Assembly (NCBI RefSeq): GCF_025766255.1
Contig: NW_026516773.1
Span: forward strand, 93,687-157,686
DNA length: 64,000 nt
Origin: Zychaea mexicana
Taxonomy: Eukaryota > Mucoromycota > Mucoromycetes > Mucorales > Lichtheimiaceae
Reading direction: 5' to 3'
Below the pieces are notes generated by a model. That model was not told the origin of the DNA. It searched no databases and saw only the letters and a list, made by a program, of their open reading frames with translations. Every line of letters starts with the position of its first letter. Position 1 is the stretch's first letter. The translations under genes were made by a program, and so were the position numbers. This document shows positions 10,264 to 21,271 of the stretch, in pieces.

Positions 10264-11569
10264 TTGTAATTTTACAGCACTTAGTGTACCAAAGGAAGCA
10301 AAAAAAAAGAGGAGGTGGGAAGAAGACTGTGCACCTTCCTGGTGTTCACTTTTATTTGACTGGCCAATGACAAGCCTTCATTTTCTTGGCTCACTGTGAT
10401 TTTTTTTTTCACGGATTCCACGGAATATTTTTTTCTTCTTCTTTCAGCTTCTCCTTCAACACAGTTGTGTGGCCATGCAATAGTATTTCTTCCCTCGCTT
10501 GGAGATGGAAGCTATGAGATGAAGAAGGAAACTGCAAGGTTTTTTACATGGGTTGTTTCTAAGCTCTGTCCGCACGTCGCACATTGTTACGAGGTCCTCT
10601 CCCTTGAACGACCCAACACACAGCTGGTTCCAAAAGCATATTTTCTCTTGAGTATGGGCTGACGCATAGGCAGGTTGATTGCCCCAAGGTCAGAGGGAAA
10701 AAGAGAAAAGTTTAGCATAATTGTACCAATCAGGGACTCCTTCGTGGCCAACTGACATGTAGTATCTCCACTGCGGTACATTGCAACATTGCTTTGCGGA
10801 ACGTACAGGTTTGATTTCGCCTACTTTATAACTTATTGACCCGCCTTTTTTTTCATGTTAGAATGTGCTTCCCGCATCTATTTCCGCTCGTTTTGTTGTT
10901 CTTGGGTGGATTACTGTGTACAAAGCTGGTCAACTGGTTGGTATTTTAAAACAATGACGGCCTCTTTCTATTTATATTTTGAGCTCAAGTTATGCTGAGT
11001 CTTAAAAGTGCACCTCCTACACCCATTGCGAATTGCCTGCCATTCAGTTGATGAAAGAGTTGTGAACATTATGTCCATATGCATAAATATACCAAATGTA
11101 TCCCTCCTCTCTGCCCCTCCCCTCGCTCATTAAGCTAAAAAAGGTGTTTAAATAGGCCTTCATTTTGTGAAAAATTTTCTGCTGGCCTAGCATTCTCGTT
11201 TTATAAAATTAAAATGCCAAGAAAAATTAGCGACAGGTAAAAATAAACAAAGCCCGTGACATGTGATCACGACTCTATTGCTGAACCAGGCGATTTCATT
11301 GTTGAACACGCAAATCTTTTGCACGACATTAAACTCAAAACCAGCGACTTTACTTTCTGAAATGACTGTATGTTTAGTGTTAATAACGCTCAATACTCTG
11401 TCTTTTTTACCGTTATTGAGAAACTGTGCCACTCATAACTAGTACACAAAATAGATTCGACGCATGATTTAATTTCTAGACATGTGGTATACAGGCATAA
11501 GCATGCAAACATGTATGTACAAGGACAAAAAGCGACCACTGTCTTTCAATTAAGAAACTGTTACAGAAA
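10264..11569. other. Spacer without recognisable genes
   Basis: AT-rich, with homopolymer tracts near 10400 and 10430. Several open frames up to 88 codons look like chance. No tRNA, promoter element or repeat could be supported. Confidence 0.4.
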
Positions 11570-12648
11570 CATTTGGCTCAAGTGAAGGCTGGGTCTCCTT
11601 CTTTTTCACAACCTGGATCTATCTCGGTACAACTGTCCTGTACGTAGCACTCACAGCTAGATAATTAAATCAACTGTGTAAAGGAACAGCCGGTGAAATC
11701 TGTAGTTTCGCATGGACCATCATCTGGTGTGGTGTTATCGGCATTCCGTACATTTTTGCAAAATCAATGAACAACATTACATGGACCAGTCTTTTGGGTT
11801 TGGTTGCTGTTATAACTATGGTAAGCACACCTTTGTGCTCTGTAACCCACAAACAATGAATAAGATGCTTATCATATCACTGCCGGATGTATATATCGTA
11901 GCTTATTGTAGATGCTGATTGCAATTGTTCTTGCCGGTATTGATGCTCCTAATCACACCGACTGCTACAAAGATAACGTTATTTGGGATGGTTTCCTCGT
12001 CGCTCTCGCCACCATGTCGTTCAGTTTCGGTGCCAATGTTTTCTATCCAAACATGGAAGGCTCAATGCAAAACCTTAAGCGCTGGCCTATTGTTCTGACC
12101 GGTGCCTTGAGCCTCTGTGCTGCCCTGTGTATCGCGATTGCAGTTTGCGGTTACTACATTACGGCACCAATGCTGCCAGCAGTCCGATCTACATCAATGT
12201 TTCCCTCCAGCCCCGCGAACATCGTTGCCATCGTCTTGACCACCATCAATTCCGTCGTTTCTGCACCCATCTTACTTGTATCCTTTGCATTACATAGACG
12301 TCAAAGACGTGCTCAACATTAACGTTCAACGGTCCGGAAAACTAAAAGAAGTTCTCATTCGTACATGTCTACATGCGGCTATCATGGTGTTTGTCGGTGC
12401 TATCGGCTTTCTGATCCCTTTCTTTAACTTGCTCAAGTCTTTACTCGGTGCTTTCGCCAACTGTGCATTTCCCCCAGTTCTTTTTTTTTGGCGCCTAACC
12501 AGATTCCGTAACACAAAGATCTATGAGTTGGCGTGGAACCCTTTGATCATTCTGGTCGGTCACATTGGTCCAATTTTGGGTATGTACCAAGACAACCATT
12601 GTAAATTCGATCGACGCCTTAGCTGATGGTTATCAATACGATACCTAA
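11570..12648 (+). pseudogene. Amino-acid/auxin permease (AAAP) family transporter, decayed fragment
   Basis: Membrane segments of an AAAP-type carrier are clear (SFFFTTWIYLGTTVLYVAL; WCGVIGIPYIFAKSM; MSFSFGANVFYPNMEGSM; IAVCGYYIT), matching the FSYGG/YP-x-E-x-SM region of the family. One intron survives (11821-11911, GTAAGC...TTGTAG). Lesions: in-frame TAA at 11662-11664; a frameshift near 12270, after which the frame reads YPLHYIDVKDVLN; a second frameshift near 12590, after which it reads TIVNSIDALADG to TAA. The N-terminal part is missing. Intact members move amino acids across vacuolar or plasma membranes. Sequencing error cannot be excluded for a single indel, but three lesions plus truncation argue for a pseudogene. 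Confidence 0.75.
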
Positions 12649-13631
12649 CACCAGCAAAAGAGACAACTCTTGTTCTTTATTGCCTCTTTCCTTGCCATCT
12701 GTGTTTAGTTTTCTAATATATTCCCTCTTTTTGTATGTTATTTTTCCGTTCTTATATATAATTATTTCGTAATTTACTAAAACATTGGTTTTCTTTATCA
12801 CTATTAGTAAGCTTTACAAGTATGTTACTCCAAACAAACTATTGCCGGCCCTGTCATAAAAATTTAATTGAGAAAGAGAATTTGTATATTAACGTTTGAT
12901 AGGAAGATCTCCTTTCTGCCGTATCGTCAGTATGTAATCCCAAAACTTACTCGCGGTTAATGACTATGATACTGTACGACCTTCATACTTCATTTATGAC
13001 ATTTTCATACAATTCTTTGGCTCTTCGTTCTCACATTTTAACAATCTACTTAATCTATAAAGGCGCTCCTTTTACATACGAGGAAGATTCTCTGTCTAAT
13101 ACCTAGACTATCGATGATCTTTTGGGCTTTAGTGTAATCGCTCGTTACTATAGCAATGTGTAAATGACGTGGTACACAAGTGCATTGGCGACTCGAAACA
13201 GTGAGAAGTTACAATTAAAATGCTGTTAGGGGAGCGGCGTACTGTATTTTGCGGGAATGAGCAATAAATCTAGAGCCGAGGATAACTGTGTTAAAGAGCG
13301 CAGGCAAGATATCGCAGAATTGAAAAGAGGTAAGGTTCTCGATCTTCTTCAAATTTAAGCAGAGGTAAAAGTCATCGAATCTGCAAAGCAGAGTGCTGAA
13401 CCACATTGTCCAGTATACCGACGTCTCCTCCCTTGTAGGCACGAGCAAGTGCCGAAGTTGACGAGCGAAGAAGCTTTCAATGTTACGAATGATGGATCTG
13501 CCGCAGGTATTCTTCGCTAACTAAACCAAGCTTCGCTTAACAGCAAAGAAATAGAAGAAAGACCTCGACTCTGGATAGATATTTTTTTATGTTCGATTCA
13601 GGTACTAATCCAGCTCGGTTTCCGCACTGGG
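12649..13631. other. Spacer
   Basis: No gene recognised. The minus strand holds short open stretches (for example 13215-13448) that read as AT-rich chance frames or decayed continuation of the repeat at 13632. Confidence 0.35.
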
Positions 13632-13745
13632 CACAAATATCCAAAGCAGCATTATGAGTGCTTCGACACCTTGCTAGACGAACCATTGCCGCGAAGGCTC
13701 GACAAAGCACGGCGTTGCTCTGACGAATGGCGGCCGGAACCATGC
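13632..13745 (-). repeat. Dispersed coding-like repeat, copy 1
   Basis: On the minus strand it reads MVPAAIRQSNAVLCRAFAAM and further. It matches 48206-48319 (plus strand), which reads MVPVTIRQRNAVLCRAFAAM. Both continue through an Arg/Ala-rich stretch to NAALD. The surrounding DNA differs. The relative orientation is the same as that of the 2.5-kb inverted duplication. I do not recognise the protein. Confidence 0.6.
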
Positions 13746-13890
13746 GAAAGGCAGACTTTACCAGTGGAGACCTTCTTCTTTCCCTTGTTGTGTTGTCACT
13801 CCATTGAAATTGGTTGTTAAACGGGATGAGCGGCGCATCCTGCTGCAATTGGCCCGAGCATGCCCCTTAAAGCAGTGTAACGTCATAGTT

Positions 13891-14309
13891 TGTGTACGAG
13901 TTACGAATCCCGTTTAAAAGAATGGATAGTATAAGAAAAGTTGATAAATCTGGATGAAATGCTAAGTATTAAGCAAAAGAGATGAAATAGAAGTGTGGGA
14001 GCTCAACAACCAGGAATTATTACGTTTGGAGCCACAAAAGACAATCCTTTTGATAGGAAAGGGAAAAGCTAAAGTTAAGAGAAAGAGAAGCTAATGAACT
14101 GAACTGTTCATTATTCAATACAAAATATTGGTCTATTTATACTAATTCTAATACACTATCTATATCTAATCTAATTGGTCCTTGATCCAATGAATACCGC
14201 AGTAGTGCGAAATGGTTTTGCACCTGGTGTGAGTTGTTTTTGCACTCGCAGTAAGAGTGGTGTTGCGCAGTAAGCGTATTGTTGCGGGTGTGAGATAAAT
14301 TTGCACTCA
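13891..14309 (-). mobile_element. Solo LTR of a copia-like retrotransposon
   Basis: 419 bases starting TGTGTAC and ending GCACTCA on the plus strand (TG...CA), flanked by the 5-base direct repeat TAGTT (13886-13890 and 14310-14314). The minus strand contains a promoter-like TATAAATAG (complement of 14133-14141), followed by TTGTATTGAATAATGAAC and a CT-rich leader, as in the U3-R region of many copia LTRs. No internal retrotransposon region lies on either side, so this is best read as a solo LTR left by recombination. Confidence 0.7.
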
Positions 14310-14314
14310 TAGTT

Positions 14315-15253
14315 ACACCAAGTCTGTGATGAAAATGATAGAGAGTAAACTGACAGATAGTGATACAAGTAGATTACAAAGCCAGTACTAAGGGGAAGAG
14401 CCCGTTTATTGATACGAATGTATTGGGGACAACAAGGTAGGTTACAGCAGGTAAAATAGCTCAAGTTGATCCTTTTAGCTTCTGGACCAAAGTGGAAAGA
14501 TATATATTCCGGGCGTGAGAAAGCTGTACCTTCAGTTGCTGATGACTGCAAAACGTGTTCATTCACAAAAAAAATATTAGCGCTATTGTGTGGCAGAGCG
14601 GCCGCCTTTAAGAGCCGTCAAACAACGAGATAGATATCAAACACATCATTGTGGCGACATACTGGATTCGGTACTCTTGTTGGACCAAGGTTATCGAATA
14701 AAAAGGTATGTATGAGACCGGTGCTAAACTTAAGTCACGATGATGGTAATAAATAAATCTTGTACTTAAAATCATAGAACAGAGTGCCACGCCGCTGCAG
14801 GTATGTCCTTAAAGAAAGCAAGTTAAAGAGAGCAAAAAGCTCTCCAGCTTTGCTCATAACTCGAAGATCGGTATGCCGGTATACAAAATTAAACATAGTC
14901 ATGTGTTTGCCTGTGAAAACAGACACAAAGAAAAGCCAGAAATTTTATAGGTGAAATCGACTAGCCCAAATTCAGCTGATCCAGCTATACCCTATTATGA
15001 TCAAGTACAGTGTGGTGATTAGTGCCCAGTTTCATGATCTGAATTTGACCATCTATAAGACTACGTTGACAGTGGCTAGTAATCTTATACATTATTAGAA
15101 GAGCCAAGTAATGGTAACACACCCTTAGAGGGCCATTTATCTTTGAGTTGCTCTGCTCCTTGCAACGTCATTTAACTACAGCATGTGTTCTATTGGAGAA
15201 ACCAGATTCTAAATGGCACGACGTGATATTATTAGCTTGAAGCAGCCGAGCGA
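14315..15253. other. Spacer
   Basis: No gene or repeat recognised. Open frames on the minus strand (up to 131 codons) lack coding character. Confidence 0.35.
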
Positions 15254-15640
15254 TTGTCCAACTCGTTAAACTTCTACAGAGAAGGTACCCTTGACAGCGT
15301 GACAGATTCAGAACCGGAGTCATCGAACGGATCAAACGTCAGCAATGGTCAGTTAGCCAGTCGCGTACACGAAACTGAAATAATGTATGCAACGGAAACG
15401 ACCATAGGGACTACGATATATACGGGAGGCTTGCGCAAGCTGAGAACTGGGAGCACATGTTACTGGTGCACACTCTTCAAGAAAAGTTTGATGTACAAAT
15501 CACTGGCTACCTCCTTTACAGCACAATACCTTCATACCAGCCAATTGTTGATTTCTATCATTCAAACTTAGTATATCATTCTATACCTGTCTCTCATTAA
15601 GGGTGTAACAACGTCAATTACCCTCGCATCATGTCCAAAC
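15254..15640 (+). pseudogene. Fragment of an unidentified, probably transposon-encoded, gene
   Basis: Coding character switches frame. One frame reads an acidic, Ser-rich stretch (DSVTDSEPESSNGSNVSNG). The next frame, from about 15400, reads GRLAQAENWEHMLLVHTLQE and then YLLYSTIPSYQPIVDFYH, stopping at about 15599. A single frameshift would join them. At 15757-15790, at the left edge of the duplicated segment, the frame DALFVVDGDK appears, whose counterpart in the second copy reads DAFFVVDEDK. Family unknown. Confidence 0.35.
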
Positions 15641-17570
15641 TTAACTACATTTTCTTGACGCGCCAATGAATCTAAAATTCAGTACGCGTGTATTCGATGT
15701 ATTAGCATTACCACTTTCATTATCCGCTCTCACGGCCATATTGACCATCGTTTTGTGACGCACTCTTTGTTGTTGATGGAGACAAAACACATGTCGAGAA
15801 AAGTTTGCGAAAACAAGGAACGACATCAAAATATTAACTCATTTAAGAACCAACTTGGGTGTTCAGACGTGTTAAGCGTAAGCATACAATGAATAAATAA
15901 TATACATAGCTTTGACGCCATCATTTCAAAAAGTTACATTTTTTAATGGTATCATAACCCTCTCCATTGTACTGTATCCTGACAACAAGCAGCTTTTTGA
16001 CACATACAATACTGTATGGGCCAATGAAATGTGCTAGTCAACGGTATCATCATTTCTACGAAACACTTGAATACCTCGGATGATATGTACTACAAAACAT
16101 GGAAAGAATACTAAAACATATAAAAACACAAAGAACAGTTACAGAAACATACTACAGCCCTTGGAGAAGCGATGCAGAGCGACGGACAGAAAGCAACACA
16201 TATCAGATACCCAAACACCCTCTGCGCTAAAAGCTCCTCGCTTGCGAATGGCTTCCAACGTTTACCACCAGCATCAGCAAAACATCTTAGCAACATCCTT
16301 ATCATTAGCTTCGGCAGCCACGTTTGATTTTGCCAGTATTATCTAACCAATAGCAGCAGCAAACATTCCTTGATCCTGATATATCACAGATGCAGGAGCC
16401 AGAAACAGAACCGACACCATCAGAGCACCACCGAGAAGCATCCCTAATGATCTTCCGGCAAGGCGTGCCAAATGGCGTTGTGAAACATGCACATCATCCG
16501 AATGTGGGGCAAAACCTATCATGCTATTATAGTTCTAATAGTTGAAAGGCTACCTCTCTGCATATACATGCGAAATTGGGTGTCGTCAAAGGGAGATAAA
16601 AAAGGGGGGGTGCGTGCGGCTAGCTGTGGGATACAGCACAGTCCGTTATACACATCCTTTCTTCCAGCAAAGCTCATTTTATCATACGTAACGCACGAAG
16701 CGAAAACATGGGACGCCTTAATTTGAAAAGACCTTGCTTTTTATTGAAATGACCGGATTCATAGATGCCACTTCCATAACAACTCTTAAAAGCATAAAGA
16801 AGCTGTATGGAGCTTTGCGTATGATACGAATCGATAATATATACTATTATCATACATGGGAATAACTATAGTGAAAAGCCCGACATATTACATCCGATCA
16901 CATAAATTATGGAGCATCAATGTATGATGTTTCGCCACCAGGGGGAAGGGGATGGCCGGAGAAGCTTCTTACGGCCTTGTACGTCTTGCTAGAAACTGCA
17001 CCGGCGTACACTGCTTACTAAGCGGAAGCGGGGAATCAAGGGGCATCTCCCTTGCTTATTCATGTAAACGGTCGAGATAGAACACTCTGGAGAGCAAGGA
17101 ACTAGTAGGAGCTATTACAGTTATCTTTAACTCAGCTGAGGAGCACTCGTTGTGCAGGACACTTCAGCAAATTACAAATGATTTACAACAAGTGATTATA
17201 TACTCGCATTTTTTATAGTATCACATGAGTTTCCTTTGGATTAGCGTGAAAAAATGTAATTTTGGACACCTATGTAGCGGAAACCATGTTATGCACACAC
17301 CGCGATATCAAGAGCGCTAACAATGTAAAATATAAGCACTTTCCAGCGGTTCCTGGAAAATTCTTTCATGCATAGCTATGCGTGATTCTCCTAAGCGAAA
17401 ATGCTTCTTTAAAGCGCCTATCAATTGGAAAACACGGCTTTACTCGATTCCGCGAAAGGCGTATCCAGACGCCCGCCTAGAATCAGGAGATATATGTAAT
17501 ATATACATGGAGAAGAAAGTTAATTTCCTGTACGAGCATGTAGAAATTGGAGACTCGACAGAAAGCGAGA

Positions 17571-17599
17571 AAATATATATATATATATAAAGGTGGCCG
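17571..17599 (+). promoter_or_regulatory. AT-repeat with TATA-like element upstream of the secreted-protein gene
   Basis: An (AT)n run ending TATATAAAGG lies about 65 bases before the ATG at 17655 and is kept in copy B (about 45168-45190) with a slightly different repeat number. It is plausibly the core promoter; no transcript start is known. Confidence 0.5.
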
Positions 17600-17654
17600 G
17601 TAACTACTACATTCATCTACTATCTTCTAGCCACATTACTTCTCTTTTGTAACC

Positions 17655-18218
17655 ATGCAAATCAAGTTGTCCTCTCTATTTCTGACGGTGGTCCTGGCTT
17701 TGCACCTGTGTTTCCTGTTCTCGGCCTCTGTCCAAGCCCATCCCACTGGCTCGAAGGATCCATCCGGTGTCACTGCCGAAGGCGCTGAAAAAATAAAGCA
17801 AGATGTTGTTGCTGCCGCTGCTGCTTCTGAACATGGCACTACTGCTGGCAGTACTCCTGGAGGAACAGAAACAGAAAGACGCCAATTTGCAACTTACTTG
17901 CGTGCTCTCGATACCGCCATTCAGCGCTCCCGGGCTGAATCAAAGGGCCCGTCCGGCAGTGTCCCCTTCATGAACACGGTTGCTCTCCAGATGGTTAAAT
18001 TGACGTCAAGTCCCGAATATGAGCAGCAATCCCAACAGCCAGCGGAAGGTGAGCAGCAACCCGCCCCGAATCGAGACGAATTGATTGCAATCGCTGTGGA
18101 TGTTGTCAACGGAGCTGCCGACGGATTTTTTGAAAATACTGGAATCACCGGACTTCTCAAGATTGCATTGTTAACATTGCTTGAAACCGTCCTCTCGCTC
18201 GTCGCTCTGTTGATGTAA
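17655..18218 (+). CDS. Small secreted protein, copy A (187 residues)
   Basis: Residues 1-28 form a classical signal peptide: a basic start, a long hydrophobic core, and cleavage likely after SASVQA. The mature part of about 159 residues has no cysteine, is rich in Ala, Glu, Gln, Ser and Thr, and contains a Gln/Pro-rich linker (EYEQQSQQPAEGEQQPAP). The last roughly 24 residues (GLLKIALLTLLETVLSLVAL) are strongly hydrophobic, so the protein may be membrane- or GPI-anchored rather than free. Single exon, with a TATA-like element in front. It differs from the copy at 44542-45102 by one Ala insertion and three substitutions. No family is recognised, and a role at the cell surface is only inference. 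Confidence 0.75.
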   Translation: MQIKLSSLFLTVVLALHLCFLFSASVQAHPTGSKDPSGVTAEGAEKIKQDVVAAAAASEHGTTAGSTPGGTETERRQFATYLRALDTAIQRSRAESKGPSGSVPFMNTVALQMVKLTSSPEYEQQSQQPAEGEQQPAPNRDELIAIAVDVVNGAADGFFENTGITGLLKIALLTLLETVLSLVALLM

Positions 18219-18300
18219 AAACTTTCTCTCTCCCAATATATAACTTAAACCTACTTAATTTTTAAATGACTCTTCTTTGAGCCTAATATCCAAGATACTT

Positions 18301-20030
18301 TAAAATAAAATAAGCATGTTGTAAAAGCCTTCTTTAAAATGCACATCAATCTGCTGGCAACCTGTTCAGCATTTGAAAGATAAAATATATCACTTGCTTA
18401 TCAAAGATCCAATAGGATTGATGTTATCCTACAGGTTTTCACAGGTTTACACGAGATTCTTTCTACGGTTCGTGTGGATCAAGTAACATAGAAAACATGA
18501 GTGAAGAAACAATCTGGTTTAATGTATTACTGTAGATTCTAATTGAGATTTTGGTGATCTATGCAATAAGAACTTCTTTTTGAGAGTTAGTAGTCTATGT
18601 AGCACCATCAAGATGTGCCTAGATAAAGGAATGTTTGCGCCTAGTAGGAGTTTATGAGGGAAGTGGTCATAAATAGAAAAGTATATGTATGCTTTTGACC
18701 AAGTTAGATACCACAGACATTGTTGCAGTTAGTTTGGAGTGCATATAGTTGATTACAGAGAATCAACGTATAATGTTGCACTTCAAGTACTAACCAAGTC
18801 TTCCTCAGCACTAAGCTCAGTAACTTCAGCATGTTCTTTTTATTTATGCTGTTATAGAGCTGTTGTGGCCTTAGCAAGTGGAGACGAACAATGATATGAT
18901 ATGAAAGAGAGGGTTGCCACACTAAAGTAGCGGTTTTTTCCATCACAAACCTGCAATACTGTACTGGGTACAAGCACTGATATGATAACAGTTCAATGAC
19001 TGCTTGACCAATAAAGCATTCCAAGTTAAATGTTTAACATAGGCCGAAAAATGAAACTTCATAAGCAGAAATTGCAAAGTAAAGGCTACATATGCCGTAG
19101 CTGTTCTGTGCAATACATGTTGTTTGTTTTGTTCATCACTCAAAAGAGCATTGAAAGTTTTAGGTATCACACTGTAATATAACCTTGTCCGCCTATAGGC
19201 TGCAATGTATATAGCCAAAGTACACCACGTACTGAATCTAACGCCGCATACCATCTGCTAATCTGCCATCCCAGCTGCCTTGTAAGCCTGGATATTTCTT
19301 GATTATGTGTGTTACGAGGTTGAAGTAGGTTCTGAAAAGGATTCTAAAAACCTATGTTAATTTTGTAACTTGTAATAATGATTATAAGGCCATTAGGGTT
19401 TCTTAAATATTTGAGAGTATTAATTTTTTTCAATGGCGAGTAAGTTTGTTCACTCGTTCATATGCATATATATTGCTACTCTCACAAACTACAACTTTTT
19501 GGACGACATAACACGTCCTGGATATATAACTCGGTTCTCACATTGCTTTTTTTAATAGTGGTCTGATCTCCTGGGAGGAGTATCTGTCTCTCTCTCTCTC
19601 TCTCTCTCTACATGTGTGTGGCTAATGGCCCCAACTTTATTTGACGAAAATCGTCATTTTTGATTTATGCGAGCAAGAAAAATAGTTTACAGCACGTGCT
19701 AATGGTATATGACGTGGGTGGGAGAAAGCCTGACCCAGGTGAATGGATGGATGCACGTGCCTTCTTTCCACGAAAATCACTTGTTTTAATATTTGTGTGT
19801 GAAAAGAGGGTCGGAGGATGTGAGATACTTACTATGTACAGGGAATATATATAACTTAAAAGAAGAGAGATGCTGAAACAAATGGGATGGCGAGTTTGGA
19901 TTGGTAAAAACGGGAGAAGAAGAGGAAGAAGAAAAAAGGTTGGGAGGAGAGGGGGTATAACAATAATAATAGTAAGAATACAACAACAATGAAGGTTTCT
20001 TTTTTTTTTGTGAACTTTGACTGGAATACA
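18301..20030. other. Spacer with (CT)n microsatellite
   Basis: A (CT)n run at 19586-19609. Minus-strand open frames of about 103-106 codons at 18704-19254 overlap each other in different frames and match nothing I recognise; they could be remnants of a mobile element. Bases near 19900-20030 belong to the 3' flank of the kinase gene. Confidence 0.35.
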
Positions 20031-21271
20031 TCACTTTGCAACAATCTTACTCCGTACAACATGGTCATGACGCTGGTTTGATGAGTCGACGCCATGGTGA
20101 CACACCGGAATCGACTGCATCCACGGATCCTCGAGCAGGTCCGCCGAGGTGATGCGGGTGTTTGGGTTTGGATCGAGCATCTTGTACAGCACACGTCGTG
20201 GCTGAGGAGGGAACTGCAAGAACGGATCAAACGTCTGGGTCGGGTACATGCGCGTGTAGATAGCGAAAGGTTTATCGGATTTCTTGCTGGCCTTTCGCCA
20301 GACCAGGCCGGAGGTCCACAAGCAATAAAACACAATGCCGGCGGACCAGACATCTGCTATTGAGCCCCAGTATTCCTTTTGTTCGTAAGCCTCGGGCGCA
20401 ATGTATGGCTCAGAGCCCACCAGACCGCGGCTCTTGTGGCCTTGCTTTTCCCAGGCAAAGCGGAACACGTCCGACACACCAAAGTCGGTGATCTTGATCT
20501 GTCCATCCGTCGACAGCAGCAAGTTCTCTGGCTTGATGTCGCGGTGCGCTACGCCCATCCCATGCAAGTACGCTAGACCTTGCACGAGCTGCTTCAAGCA
20601 GCACAGCTTTTCGCGTTCACCCATTCGTTCTGCCATGATACAAGAGAATAAGTCACCGCCAGGGCACTAAATAGAATATATATGTTTTAGCCATCGAAGA
20701 TAGAAAGAAAGAAAGAAAAAAAGTCTTGGTTCTTTCTTACGTATTCCATGACTGTGCAGTATCGCTTTTGGTCGTTCAAAACCAGGTCAAGGGTAGAGAC
20801 CACGTTGGGATGGGAGAATGTAGACGAGATGCAAAACTCGCTGGTGAGTTTCTTCATGTACTCCTTTTCGGACTCGGACTTTGAGCGTTTGCGGAACTGT
20901 TTGATGGCATACAGCTTGTTGTTTCGTCCGGACTTGTCCATCTTGCGAAACACCATCACGATAGCCGAAGTGCCTTCACCAAGACGACGATAGCATTCGC
21001 CATACTCCTTGACGCTGCCAGTGTAGCATTTGGTTGCGGTGGCCGCCGTGGTCGTTGTTGTTGTTGTTGTTGTTGTTGTTGTCGTGGCAGCATCTACATC
21101 ACATTTCCGGATGGAAGCGCTCGAAGGACGGCGGCTGTCGATTGTTGAGCTGGGGCTGTTGTAGGCCGAGTCGATCATGTATGACTGGCTCTTTTGTTTA
21201 TTGGAAGGATCTGGGACCATGTTGTTATCGTCGGTAAAATACAGTTGGGAAGAACAAGTAGAAGAAGGCAT
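20031..21271 (-). CDS. Ser/Thr protein kinase of the HAL/NPR (SAT4-like) type
   Basis: Two exons, 21271-20741 and 20666-20031, join across a 74-base GTAAGA...TTTAG intron to give 388 residues. After a disordered Ser-rich start with a 13-residue poly-Thr run (about 63-75) comes a full kinase domain: glycine loop LGEGTSAIV (97-105), VAIK lysine K124, HRD D220, DFG 238-240, then GLVGSEPYIAPEAY and ADVWSAGIVFYCLW. The GSEPYIAPE activation segment and the W..A...D..F..Y stretch after it are typical of the fungal HAL4/HAL5/NPR1 group, which controls plasma-membrane potassium and nutrient transporters. The catalytic residues are all present, so an active enzyme is expected. Which member it is cannot be told by eye. 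Confidence 0.88.

Larger units (their letters stand above)
15757..18300 (+). repeat. Inverted segmental duplication, copy A
   Basis: Matches the reverse complement of 44462-46910 almost base for base over most of its length. Matching landmarks are the AGCGTAAGCAT start, the CCACCAGGGGGAAGGGGATG block, the (AT)n run, the secreted-protein gene, and the AAGATACTT inner end. Copy A has about 85 extra bases at 15790-15875. One conserved frame (MYDVSPPGG..., from 16921) is interrupted here by TAA where copy B has TAT. Confidence 0.85.

Noticed and set aside
10082..10662. Two plus-strand frames of 88-105 codons near the nuclease-like pseudogene
   Set aside because: One overlaps the antisense coding region; the other is low-complexity with Phe/Ser runs.
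18704..19254. Minus-strand frames of 103 and 106 codons
   Set aside because: They overlap in different frames, lack motifs and show no splice-supported extension.
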